Below are positions 10,508 through 20,265 of a stretch of 64,000 nucleotides of DNA, one piece after another. A program made the position numbers and the translations under genes. The notes beneath the pieces were generated by a model. The model saw nothing but the letters and a program-made list of their open reading frames with translations. It did no database searches and was not told the origin of the DNA. This DNA comes from Rhytidiadelphus loreus (lineage: Eukaryota > Streptophyta > Bryopsida > Hypnales > Hylocomiaceae). The stretch is taken from NCBI GenBank assembly GCA_947034895.1, contig OX344764.1:45613348-45677347 (forward strand). Reading direction: 5' to 3'. Numbering within the stretch: position 1 is the first letter of the stretch; each line of letters opens with the position of its first letter.

Positions 10508-13500
10508 ATGAGTTATAATGGGGAATCCGAGTCTAGCATAAGTGCTCGAGAGGCAAGGGCTCGTAGACGTTCACGTTCTCGATACCAATGGTGTATCAAT
10601 CAGTTTGAACACGATCGGTCTGTTTCATTACCTACTAGTCCCGATTGGAAAAATTATAACGTAGACTCAGGTACAACCTCTGACGAGGAAACCAGTAATC
10701 AGTGGATTCCGCCAATCGGTCCAGTGGAAACTACAGGATCAGTGCATCCTAATAGTCCAGAGAGAGACGGTGAACCAATTGGAGTTGAAGTAAATTTTGA
10801 AACTGAACACCAATCGAGTAGTGATTCTGAACCATTATCTCCCGAACCAGAAGTAGAAATCGATTGGTTTGAGAGTGATTGTTCCGACATGGATCATGCA
10901 CCGGAGGCTCGTCAACAGGTATTACCTGTTAGGATGAGAGACGGGGAAGAGGCCGATCGGCCGTATTCATTAGTGCAATATCCCTATTTTTATGGACAAA
11001 TTGGTAGTGATCCCGATAGGCATATTCATGAATTTTTAACAGTATGTAATGCTAATAATGCTAGAACCGAGGCCCATTGGCTTAGTATATTTCCGGTTAT
11101 GTTGCAAGCCCATGCTAAACAGTGGTTTCAACATCAAGCACCCGGTCACTTTGCCAATTGGACTACCTTAAGAGATGAATTTTTAATCCAATTTAGACCA
11201 ATAGCTTATGAAGAAAGGTTGAGTGAGCAATTACAAGATATTACAATGACTATGGGAGAATCTATTGATTCTTACTATGGCCGATTGGAAGATTTAGTTT
11301 TAAGACTTCCAGCCGGTCATGGTTATAATGATCAAATGCAAATGAGATTTTTTATTAGAGGATTGGTACCACATAGTCTAAAAACATATGTAAAAGAAGT
11401 GGCTCCAGGTACTTTAAATGATGCCTATAGGAGGGCAAAATTATGGGAGGAGGTAAATTTTGAGGATAATTATGGGGTGGCTATACAATCTCAACCTCAA
11501 TTGAGACCTAATATTAATGATAAGATGACCTACCAAACTCCATATCCTCCCACTACTTATGTTCCTCCAAATTCTACCGTACAAGTGTCAATACCATCAA
11601 TAGTGCTGGTCAATGCGGGACCGGTACAAACAATGCCTATTGGTACAACAGTAGTCAAACCAATACCAATAGAGCCAAATAAAATGGAAGCCCAATTGTT
11701 AGATTTAACCCATAAATTTGAAGATTTGGCCGTTCACTTAAATAATGCAATAGAAAAGAAAGGTCAACCTCCAAATGATAGAGCTAATATATGGTGCACT
11801 AATTGTAGAGGTCAGGGCCATATGTTAAATGATTGTCCCTCGCCATCTAATTTATCCCCTAAGTGTAGATTTTGTGGAGGAAAGCATGAGACGGAATCTT
11901 GCCGTAATTTACAAAAAAGTTTAATAAATGAGGCAAACCAACGTGCTCAATTGGGTCAAGTATTTGTAGTGGATAATAATAGTAACAGTTATGATAATAG
12001 TAATAATCCCAATAGGTTTGTACGGCAATCCAATTATAAAGGAAATAATTTTAATCCTAATTTTGTACCCAAGAATAGAACCTTTAATCCTAATTTTAAT
12101 CCGAACTTTAACCCAAAGAATTTCAATAATGGGGGATTTAATAGTAACAACCCCAATAGGTATATACCACAAAATCCTACAATTCAAAACCAAGGTTGGA
12201 ATCAATTGCCCTTTGGAAGTCCTAATCAAGGGAATCCTACCTATGGGGGAAATAACCCAAGTTGGCAAGAAAATCCAAATGTGCAATGCTATAATTGTAG
12301 AGAAATGGGACATTTCGCAAGAAATTGCCCGAATGCTAAGGCTAGTATTCCCTATGTTCCATTGTGTGGCAATTGCAACCAGACAGGCCATACCGCAGAA
12401 GAATGTAATGGGCCAAAACGGGAAAATCCACGCAACAATGATGGAATGGTGCGGGAAAATAAAACCGGTCCAAAATTGGTAATGCTTAGCGAAGATAGGG
12501 TAGTTCACCATGTTTCAATAAATGAAGTGAGTTCATCGAGTGGTTGTGGTAGTTTGAATTTAAAAGAACAATTGAAATCTAATGACGATATTAAAAATGT
12601 TAAACAAGTTACTACTAGAGCAAAGGCTAATAAGCCATCAATACCAATGGGAAGCCAACCTATAATTAATGCCGATGTGATTTTACCAATAGAAAATAAA
12701 ATTCTCAATGGGAATGTAGAAACACCAATGTCAGTGGTGTCGCCATTGATTCAATCAGGGATCACCACTATACCAATTGTTAATAGTGAAAATAAATTAT
12801 TAGAAAATCAAAACAATGGAGTTATGGTGCAAAAAGAAACCCATTGGGTACCTCAAAATATTCCATTAAGTCAACCAGTCCCATCGGTAGATCCTGTGTT
12901 GTTAAATTTGAAAACCTTAAATCCTGTGACCAATGGAGAATTCCAAGAGTATCAACCAGCTCCTGGGATTTTTAAACATCCTATTCAAGAAATCCCATCG
13001 TTAGATCAGGATCCAATAAATATGGCCAAACCAATTGGTGATGCATTGGATATAGTACCAGACCATCCCAATTGGAAAAAGCAAACAATACCAATAAGTC
13101 AGCAACAAGTACCGATGAGGAATCAAGTACTACCAAATAAGATCAATCGGTTTAATAAAAACAGAAAATCTAAACCAATTGGTATTATGCATGGTACAAT
13201 TGGCTATGATATTTTAGAAGACTTGGGAAATTTAAAAGCTGATATATCTATAAAACAATTGTTAGGAGTAGCCCCACAATGTAGGGCTACACTTCAAGAA
13301 AATTTAATTAGAAAAAGGAATAGAAAAATGGTAAATGAAGTTGCTATTAGCCCAGATCCTAGCGCTCCCATGATTGATGTGACAATTGATGGAGTTATAG
13401 TTAGTGGTGTACAAGTTGATGGACGTTCGAGTGTAAATTTAATGAATTGGGAAACTATGATTAGTCTTCAATTGGAAGGGTTACAAGAAACTAAATTAGT

Positions 13501-14335
13501 CCTACGTATGGCTGACCAGAGTAGGGTCATACCAAAAGGTATTTTACCTAAATTAAAAACCATGATCTCTGGTATTATTTATTATATAGATTATATTGTG
13601 TTCCAACAATTGTCTCCTAATACATCCTATCCTATATTACTAGGTCGGCCTTGGTTATACCAAGCCAAAGCTAAAGATGATTGGGGTAGGGGTTTATTAA
13701 CAATTGGCTCTGGTTTATCTAAAGTTAAATTACAAATGTATTCAAAAAAATACCATGGGGAAACACAATGGGAGTCTATTGAACATACTAGTGATCTAGA
13801 TTATGATTCAGATGTCGAAGAAAATGTAAATGCCAACCAGGTACAGTTTCATGGTTTAATAAAACCAAACAAATCACCAATTGGTAGAGTTTTTAAGGAA
13901 ATTGGGCCTGGGGAATATCTACTGCCTTGTAAAGATAGTGAAGATTCCGATCGAGCCATTGCCTATTGGTTAATGGATAAGGCTGTCTATGGGGTATCTG
14001 ATGACCAATCGGAATTAGAACCTACATGGGAAACAGAGGACCATTGGGATTATTCTTCTGAGTCTATTCCAATTGAAAAACATGTTCCTAAAGATTTATG
14101 TATGGATTTAAATATTGGTAGTGAAGATGATCCAAAAATAATACAAATAAGTCGAGAATTAAAATCAGATGAATTAAATCAATGGTTAAATTTCTTTAAA
14201 ACTTATTTAGGGACTTTTGCTTTTTCCTATAAGGATTTGAAGGGTGTACCATCCGAGGTGTGTGAACACCATATAACCTTAGAGGAAGATGCTAAGCCGA
14301 TTCGCCAAAGGCAACATCGGTTAAATCCCAAATAA
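10508..14335 (+). CDS. gag-pro: Gag-protease polyprotein (5' part of gag-pol)
   Basis: 1,275 codons from ATG 10508, the first good start after the primer-binding site. Residues about 1-150 are acidic and serine-rich. About 150-310 form a retrotransposon gag domain (HWLSIFPVMLQAHAKQWFQ, then a DEFLIQFRP-like helix). Zinc knuckles are CTNCRGQGHMLNDC (about 429), CRFCGGKHETESC (about 453), CYNCREMGHFARNC (about 594) and CGNCNQTGHTAEEC (about 620). A retropepsin-like domain spans about 955-1080; its active-site region is VDGRSS rather than the usual D-S/T-G, as in several plant Gypsy lineages. The last 50 residues already belong to the start of reverse transcriptase. It ends at a TAA (14336-14338) in the same frame as pol. 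Asparagine/proline-rich repeats occur around 500-580. Confidence 0.95.
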   Translation: MSYNGESESSISAREARARRRSRSRYQWCINQFEHDRSVSLPTSPDWKNYNVDSGTTSDEETSNQWIPPIGPVETTGSVHPNSPERDGEPIGVEVNFETEHQSSSDSEPLSPEPEVEIDWFESDCSDMDHAPEARQQVLPVRMRDGEEADRPYSLVQYPYFYGQIGSDPDRHIHEFLTVCNANNARTEAHWLSIFPVMLQAHAKQWFQHQAPGHFANWTTLRDEFLIQFRPIAYEERLSEQLQDITMTMGESIDSYYGRLEDLVLRLPAGHGYNDQMQMRFFIRGLVPHSLKTYVKEVAPGTLNDAYRRAKLWEEVNFEDNYGVAIQSQPQLRPNINDKMTYQTPYPPTTYVPPNSTVQVSIPSIVLVNAGPVQTMPIGTTVVKPIPIEPNKMEAQLLDLTHKFEDLAVHLNNAIEKKGQPPNDRANIWCTNCRGQGHMLNDCPSPSNLSPKCRFCGGKHETESCRNLQKSLINEANQRAQLGQVFVVDNNSNSYDNSNNPNRFVRQSNYKGNNFNPNFVPKNRTFNPNFNPNFNPKNFNNGGFNSNNPNRYIPQNPTIQNQGWNQLPFGSPNQGNPTYGGNNPSWQENPNVQCYNCREMGHFARNCPNAKASIPYVPLCGNCNQTGHTAEECNGPKRENPRNNDGMVRENKTGPKLVMLSEDRVVHHVSINEVSSSSGCGSLNLKEQLKSNDDIKNVKQVTTRAKANKPSIPMGSQPIINADVILPIENKILNGNVETPMSVVSPLIQSGITTIPIVNSENKLLENQNNGVMVQKETHWVPQNIPLSQPVPSVDPVLLNLKTLNPVTNGEFQEYQPAPGIFKHPIQEIPSLDQDPINMAKPIGDALDIVPDHPNWKKQTIPISQQQVPMRNQVLPNKINRFNKNRKSKPIGIMHGTIGYDILEDLGNLKADISIKQLLGVAPQCRATLQENLIRKRNRKMVNEVAISPDPSAPMIDVTIDGVIVSGVQVDGRSSVNLMNWETMISLQLEGLQETKLVLRMADQSRVIPKGILPKLKTMISGIIYYIDYIVFQQLSPNTSYPILLGRPWLYQAKAKDDWGRGLLTIGSGLSKVKLQMYSKKYHGETQWESIEHTSDLDYDSDVEENVNANQVQFHGLIKPNKSPIGRVFKEIGPGEYLLPCKDSEDSDRAIAYWLMDKAVYGVSDDQSELEPTWETEDHWDYSSESIPIEKHVPKDLCMDLNIGSEDDPKIIQISRELKSDELNQWLNFFKTYLGTFAFSYKDLKGVPSEVCEHHITLEEDAKPIRQRQHRLNPK

Positions 14336-14338
14336 TCC

Positions 14339-16927
14339 CTATTGGTAAAGGATGAGATAGATAAACTTCTAGAAATAGGATTTATCTACCCCGTCCCATT
14401 TAGCGAATGGGTTAGTCCAATTGTTGTGGTACCAAAGAAAAATGGAAAAATTCGTATATGTCAAGATTACCAGAAACTAAATGCAGCTACTAAAAAAGAT
14501 TATTTCCCATTGCCATTTACCGATTGTGTTTTGGACTCTGTAGCAGGTCATGAAATGTATTCATTTCTAGACGGGTTTTCCGGATATAATCAAATTAGTA
14601 TAGCATTAAAAGACCAATTGTTGACTACTTTTACTACTGATTGGGGTACGTATGCTCATAGGAGAATGCCATTTGGGGTTTGTAATGGTCCGGCTACTTT
14701 TCAAAGAATCGTCACGGTAGCCTTCCAAGAATTTCTCCGTAAATTTATGGAGATTTTTCTGGACGACTTTTGTGTCTTTGGTACTAAAGAGGACCATTCT
14801 GCCCAATTGGCTCTTTGTTTTGGTCAATGTAATAAATATGGTATTTCTCTTAATGCGTCTAAATGTCAATTTGCGGTACCATATGGTAAATTATTGGGGC
14901 ATATTGTGAGTAAAGAAGGAATAAGTACTGACCCTGATAAAATTGATTTAATCATAAATACTCCTCGACCTAGAACGGTAACGGATGTTAGAAGTTTTGT
15001 TAGTCTTGGTAGTTATTATAGGAGAGCGGTTAAAGATTTTGCTACTCATGCCGCTCCCTTGACTAATTTATTAAAAAAATTAGAAAAGGCTGCTAGCCCT
15101 GTATGGACATTAGAGTGTACCAAAGCATTTATTACTTTAAAAGAACGACTAAGTACAACTCCTGTATTAATTCCACCCAATTGGGATGATCCATTTCACG
15201 TCTATGTGGATGCTTCCAATATAGCATTAGAGTGTGTTTTAAGTCAAAAGGATAAAAAGAATATGGACCATCCAATCTATTTTACTAGTAGACAATTAAT
15301 AGCGGCTGAGAAAAATTATACTACTACCGAACGTGAGGCGTTAGGTATGATTTTTGCTGTTAAAAAGTTTCGTCATTATCTATTGGGATATCCATTCACA
15401 TTTTATGTTGATCATGATGCATTAAAATATTTAATTAATAAACCGGATTTAAGTGGCCGATTGGCCCGTTGGGTATTACTCTTACAAGAGTTTAAATTTT
15501 CAATTGTGGTTAGGCCTGGCAAAACACATGCCAATGCTGATCATTTATCCCGATTGGAACCAACACCTAACTCCAACATTGTGCCAATTGATGATGAATT
15601 ACTTGATGGCCAATTGTTTGTGGTTGAGGCAGTCCAATCGGAATATAAAAATATATTAGAATATTTAAAAACTAACCAAATACCAAGTCAATTGAGTGAT
15701 AAACAAATTAAACACTTATTACATCAATGTGCTCCTTATACTTTAATAAATGATGTTTTATATAAACAAGGTACCAATGGGGTATTAAGACATTGTATAT
15801 TTTCTAATGAAATACCTTTAATTTTAGAGGGGTGTCATACTGACGGGTGTGGGGGACATTTCGCGGGAGAACTTATTGCCCGTAAAGTTTTAATGGCTGG
15901 TTATTGGTGGCCAACACTTTTTAAGGACGCTCATCATTTTGCTCGGACATGTGATCCATGCCAAAGGGTGGGTCGTCCTACACCTACTAAAGCCATGCCA
16001 TTACAACCCCTATTGGCATTAGCACCATTTGAAAAGTGGGGGATCGACTTCGTTGGTCCAATTGCTCCTCCTAGTAAACGTGGAAGGAAGCGTTATATTT
16101 TAGTTGCAACGGACTACGCCACTAAATGGGCGGAGGCGGTAGCCACTAAAAATAATGATGCACAAGCGGTAGCTAAGTTTTTATATGAAAATATAATTTC
16201 AAGGTTTGGTTGTCCAATTGAGTTAATAAGCGATAGGGGCACTCATTTCTTAAATGAAACAATTGAAACATTAACTACTAAATTTATGATTAAGCACCGT
16301 AAAACTAGTCCGTACCATCCTCGAGCCAATGGGCAAACAGAAAAAACAAACGGTTTATTATGTAATATTCTAACTAAAACGATTGCGGGTTCTGGAACTG
16401 ATTGGGATGAAAAATTATGGGGAGCTCTTTGGGCTTACCGTACTGCATATAAGGTCACTACTAAGTATACACCATTCCAATTGGTTTATGGGCAGGAGGC
16501 TATTCTTCCAATAGAATTTGAGATACCTTCTTTGAGAATAGCCATTACCAATAGGTTAGGGGATGTTTCTAGTTTAGAAGCTAGACTTGTCCAATTGGAA
16601 CATTTAGATGAGGAGCGGCGTGAGGCTGTATTTAATACTTTTGTTGCTCAACAAAAACGTAAATCCTTTTATGATAGTAAACTACGTCCTAAACAATTTA
16701 AAGAAGGAGATTTAGTATTATTATATGATAGTCGATTCCTTAAATTCCCTGAAAAATTTCAAATCCATTGGTTAGGTCCCTATATTATTGTAAATATGAA
16801 TCCCAATGGATCCGCCCAATTGCAAGATTTTGAAGGTAAACTTCTTCCTACTCGTATCAATGGCTATCGGTTGCGCTTATATCATAGTTCAGCCGGGGCC
16901 GGCTTCAATGGAGTGGGGGAGGTGTAA
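14339..16927 (+). CDS. pol: Pol: reverse transcriptase, RNase H, integrase
   Basis: This continues in the frame of gag-pro directly after the single TAA at 14336-14338. There is no ATG before 14555, already inside RT, so it is the remainder of one polyprotein, not a separate gene. The RT palm carries EIFLDDFCVFG (F-L-D-D catalytic box, near 14756). RNase H runs from VYVDASNIALECVLSQ through REALGMIFAVKKF to NADHLSRL. Integrase has the H-H-C-C finger (HHFARTCDPCQ end), catalytic D in KWGIDFVGP, D in ISDRGTHF, and E in NGQTEKTNG exactly 35 residues later. The C-terminus (INGYRLRLYH) resembles non-chromodomain Gypsy integrases. Apart from the TAA the domains look intact. Confidence 0.95.
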   Translation, partial: LLVKDEIDKLLEIGFIYPVPFSEWVSPIVVVPKKNGKIRICQDYQKLNAATKKDYFPLPFTDCVLDSVAGHEMYSFLDGFSGYNQISIALKDQLLTTFTTDWGTYAHRRMPFGVCNGPATFQRIVTVAFQEFLRKFMEIFLDDFCVFGTKEDHSAQLALCFGQCNKYGISLNASKCQFAVPYGKLLGHIVSKEGISTDPDKIDLIINTPRPRTVTDVRSFVSLGSYYRRAVKDFATHAAPLTNLLKKLEKAASPVWTLECTKAFITLKERLSTTPVLIPPNWDDPFHVYVDASNIALECVLSQKDKKNMDHPIYFTSRQLIAAEKNYTTTEREALGMIFAVKKFRHYLLGYPFTFYVDHDALKYLINKPDLSGRLARWVLLLQEFKFSIVVRPGKTHANADHLSRLEPTPNSNIVPIDDELLDGQLFVVEAVQSEYKNILEYLKTNQIPSQLSDKQIKHLLHQCAPYTLINDVLYKQGTNGVLRHCIFSNEIPLILEGCHTDGCGGHFAGELIARKVLMAGYWWPTLFKDAHHFARTCDPCQRVGRPTPTKAMPLQPLLALAPFEKWGIDFVGPIAPPSKRGRKRYILVATDYATKWAEAVATKNNDAQAVAKFLYENIISRFGCPIELISDRGTHFLNETIETLTTKFMIKHRKTSPYHPRANGQTEKTNGLLCNILTKTIAGSGTDWDEKLWGALWAYRTAYKVTTKYTPFQLVYGQEAILPIEFEIPSLRIAITNRLGDVSSLEARLVQLEHLDEERREAVFNTFVAQQKRKSFYDSKLRPKQFKEGDLVLLYDSRFLKFPEKFQIHWLGPYIIVNMNPNGSAQLQDFEGKLLPTRINGYRLRLYHSSAGAGFNGVGEV

Positions 16928-17419
16928 TTTCAATTGATAGTTTTTGGGTGGGGGAATGAGATTAATTTATAAATATTAATGAGAGTATAGGTGAAATTTA
17001 AAGTAATAATATTAAATAGTTAAAAATAAAAATAAAAATAAAAAAATAAAAAGTAATAAGAAATTTTGGTAATTCTTAGAGTAAATAAAGAAGGATATAC
17101 TAGTGAGTGAGAGAGAAAAGAAAGCATATAAGGGCGTGAAAAAAAAATAATAATAATAATGACAGAAAAAAAAAATAATAATAATAATAATAATAAAAAT
17201 GATAGTAATAATAAAGAAAAAAAAACATGATAATAATTAGTAAAAGAATAATAAAGGTATTATAGCCAATAGGATAAAATAAGATAACATGATAACGATT
17301 AGTAATAAGAATAAGAATAATTTTGAGTGTTTTAAAGAGAGGATCTAAGTAGTAATTATGATAGATATAATAGTAAGGAAAGGACCAATGGGAAGAAGAT
17401 CTTTTGGAGTATTTAAAGT

Positions 17420-17483
<64 letters not shown>

Positions 17484-17950
17484 AAAAAATAATAATAATA
17501 ATAAGGAAAAAAAAAATATTATATAAGGGAAAAAAAAAATGAAATTAATTAAGTAAAATTTAAGTACCAATAATAATAATTATAGTTACAACAATAAATA
17601 AAACAAAATAAATTTGGCAAACATGATTTCAATATAAATTCAAATACAAAATTATACCAATTGGAGTAATGATGAGGACGTGGGATTGAGGTGAGTTATG
17701 AGGTCCAATTGGTATGCGCGCCGTCAGGGCATTTGACAACCGATTGGAAAAAGGGGAGATTGAAGGCGGCGCAGAATGGGCACATCATCGCTACAATTGG
17801 GAAATACAGTGCAGGAGTTTCAAGGTTTTGACAATTGGTAGTTCATTTGCAAATGTTGTAAGCGCCGATTGTTGTGGTTGTGTGTATGCATTGTGTTTCA
17901 ATTGGTGAAGCAAGAGTGAGCTGGAGCGCGAGTTGAGAAAAGATTTTCCA
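16928..17950 (+). other. AT simple-repeat spacer between pol and ORF3
   Basis: About 1 kb of noncoding sequence made of AAAAATA, (AAT)n and A-rich runs and a (TA)n tract at about 17437-17480. The CCRATYGG word is almost absent from 16,980-17,260 and returns at 17657, 17704 and 17740 as composition shifts toward GC. It may hold the promoter or splice acceptor for expression of ORF3, but none could be identified. Confidence 0.8.
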
Positions 17951-18859
17951 ATGGCGAAGGAGAAAGAGGATTCAAACGATGAGGTGATGATTGTGAAGGA
18001 GGTTTCGGCGCCGGGGGATCGCACATTGGCGGAATTTTTCCGATTGGTGAAGAAACCGAAGATTGAAGGCGGGACGTCTGCGTCGGTGCAAGGGGAGGCT
18101 GGTGCTGTCAACGTGATCCGATCGGTACCCTGGCCTGCATTGGCGGAACAATTGGAGTTTTACCGCAACACTGAAAACGTGAAGATGGTAAAAGAGGCAG
18201 GACTATTGGGATTTCTTTCGGCGAGTCTGGTTATGACACAAGTGCAAGAACAAGAAGTGGGCGAATTCGTGAACAAGTATCAATCGGGGACAAGAACCAG
18301 TTTTGTCCGGGGAAAGCAATTGGAGTTGACGGCAGAGGTGGTTGGAAAGGCGTTGAAATTGCCCAATCGTGGAATATCTTACGCGGCATTGAGGGCAGAG
18401 GATTACCCGATTGGTGGGTGTTTTTCAACACCAGCTGAGGCAGTACCAATTGGGCAGGATAAAAAGGAGGAATCAATTAGGGTTTTCAAGGCCCAATTGA
18501 AGAATGAATGGCGTGAGAGGGTGGATTTTGTACAGCGATGGTTGCTGCTGGATCTGGATACCGATCGGGTGGAAATTGGTGTGATAGTGGCGACAGTGGC
18601 GTTATTTCAGCATGGGTTGGTGATCAATTGGGCGAAATTGCTGGCGAGGAAGCTTAACCAATCGGTGGAGGAAGTGAAGATTAATTCGAGCCATTCGGAG
18701 AAAACTTTTTGCGGAGGCTATTACTTGACGAAGATTTTGGAGGAAGCGAATCCGATTGCTGTGGTGACAGTCAAGCCCGAACCTGAAGTGAACAAAGTCC
18801 AATCGGCGTTGAAGGGGCCGGAGCATTATCAGAAAATGGCAGAGGAGGCAACCAATTGA
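17951..18859 (+). CDS. ORF3a: accessory protein, plant-transposon-protein-like domain
   Basis: 302 codons from ATG 17951 to TGA 18857. The frame opens 18 bases earlier without an ATG. The N-terminus is charged (AKEKEDSNDEVMIVKEV). A segment about residues 90-130, EFVNKYQSGTRTSFVRGKQL, and a later LKLPNRG resemble the 'EFY-N...SFVRGK...LLGLP' pattern of the putative plant transposon protein domain found in some Gypsy elements. QRWLLLDLDTDRVEIGV and a YYLTKILEEAN segment match its C-terminal half by order. Base composition is clearly GC-richer than gag-pol. It is followed immediately, in another frame, by ORF3b, so the two may once have been one protein. Function unknown; I infer a nucleic-acid or chromatin role from the element context only. 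Confidence 0.6.
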   Translation: MAKEKEDSNDEVMIVKEVSAPGDRTLAEFFRLVKKPKIEGGTSASVQGEAGAVNVIRSVPWPALAEQLEFYRNTENVKMVKEAGLLGFLSASLVMTQVQEQEVGEFVNKYQSGTRTSFVRGKQLELTAEVVGKALKLPNRGISYAALRAEDYPIGGCFSTPAEAVPIGQDKKEESIRVFKAQLKNEWRERVDFVQRWLLLDLDTDRVEIGVIVATVALFQHGLVINWAKLLARKLNQSVEEVKINSSHSEKTFCGGYYLTKILEEANPIAVVTVKPEPEVNKVQSALKGPEHYQKMAEEATN

Positions 18860-18861
18860 AA

Positions 18862-19785
18862 ATGCTAGCAGCTCACCCATCGATATTCGAAGACTATGCG
18901 GCTTTACAGCAGCAACACAAGGATCTTAGAAATCAACACCAATTGTTGCAGATTTAGGCGGACCGATTGAAGGCAGCTGTTCCAACACCGACTAGTCAGA
19001 ATTTAAAGGTGGTGGAGCTTTGAAATCAATTGGTACAATAGAAGATGGAGGCGGAGGGGCATCGGCAGAAGTACGTGGGTTTAAATATGAAACACATGCA
19101 AGACCGATCGCTGGTGGCAAATCAGAAGCAACGATTGGAGGATCTTACCGCTCAATATCAAGCATTTGAGAGGGAATATGAGCGACTTTCTCATCAGCTG
19201 ACCAATCGGAAGGGTAAGGGAGTTATGGTGGTGGGCGATCCAATTAGCCAATTGGATGAGTCGACGGGAGGAATAACGGTGGAGGACTTATTAGAATTAT
19301 CCTCGTATATTCCACCTGCTCATAATTTGGAGCGAGTTTATACATACGATCGGCAGGTATTCTTTCTCATTGCAGACCTGACCTTGAAGCAATGCCTATC
19401 GGCTATCGAATTTGAGCGGGTGTGGGAATTGGAGGAGGCATTCAAACAAGAAGACCTTTTGGTGGACATTGTGATGCGGGGAGATTTGCTTTTGCAAGAC
19501 TATTGTGCAGGTTATTGGCTGATTGGCGATTTGGGAGCTCGACTTTTGTGTTATCATCGCCAATTGGAGGAAGTTCAGGCAGAACGACACCGATTGGAGG
19601 CTCTATGTGCGGAACGTATTCGGGAACCCAAGTGTGCCGAGTGGGGAAGAATGGTGGTAGAGAATTTAGCAACCAATTGGGCACAGTGCCCTATTGCAGA
19701 TTGGCAATCGACCATTTACAAACTTCTGGATGGATTCCGATTGGAGGGATGGATAGTGCAGATGATCAAGGATAACCAAGAATGA
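18862..19785 (+). pseudogene. ORF3b: accessory protein, coiled-coil part, with stops
   Basis: An open frame from ATG 18862, interrupted by TAG 18955, TGA 19021 and TAG 19039, then open to TGA 19783. The N-terminal part is glutamine/leucine-rich with heptad-like spacing (LQQQHKDLRNQHQLL; LEDLTAQYQAFEREYERL), predicting a coiled coil. Residues GDLGARLLCYHRQLEE match DLGARALCYYIQLEKE in the pseudogene at 34250-35068, and the surrounding order of hydrophobic blocks agrees. Every internal stop is one C-to-T change from CAG or CGA. The stretch after TAG 19039 is the longest intact part (about 248 codons). Family unknown. Confidence 0.6.
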
Positions 19786-20265
19786 TCGGCTAGAGCACAG
19801 TTCTCGGATGTTCATCCCAGCGAGTATTTTTATACCTATCGGGATACAAAATCGAGATTGGAGCGTATGGTGAAGGCAAAGTCATTCTCCCAATTGCTGC
19901 CATTTAACTTGGATTCACATGCGGTTTTCAAGAACAAGTACAATTGGCAGGTTGCACCGGAGGCGATTGTAGGGATGCCACTGAATTTAGATACGTGGGG
20001 TTTTGGGAAGTTTGGCAGTGCAACCGATGAGCAATTTTTAGGAAAGTGGGAGAGTTTGTTTGCCATTGTGGGTGACCGATTGGATGTTTTACTTTGGCAA
20101 GCTCTATTGTGGATTGGGAAGGACTACAACCACGAGCAGCAGGCATTAAGTAAACCAATTGAGTCTTTGATCGCCAACGAGGCTAATTTTCGATTGGACA
20201 TTGGTGAAGTGCCGGAGAATGTTAAGGAGAATCCCAATTGGTGCTCAGGTCGACCGTCGTTATAA
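19786..20265 (+). pseudogene. ORF3c: continuation of accessory protein
   Basis: The same frame as ORF3b continues after the TGA at 19783 for about 160 codons. LLWQALLWIGKDYNHEQQAL corresponds to TWKALKWLGEDYGLSREEI in the 33.8-35.6 kb homologue, and DEQFLGKWESLF to TSQFLGHYSSMF. This confirms that the stop at 19783 lies inside a once continuous protein. The frame ends at TAA 20263 because of a one-base frame change near 20235-20243; the homologous reading continues in the next frame from 20243. Structure and function are not recognised. Confidence 0.6.

Noticed and set aside
11921..12511. 196-codon antisense ORF and a 163-codon sense ORF in another frame over gag
   Set aside because: They overlap the zinc-knuckle coding region. 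Their repeated PIG/ILI peptides are what the palindromic word and AT-rich codons give in other frames.
17100..17570. 156-codon minus-strand ORF rich in Tyr, Ile and Phe
   Set aside because: It is the translation of AAT/TA simple repeats and A-runs.
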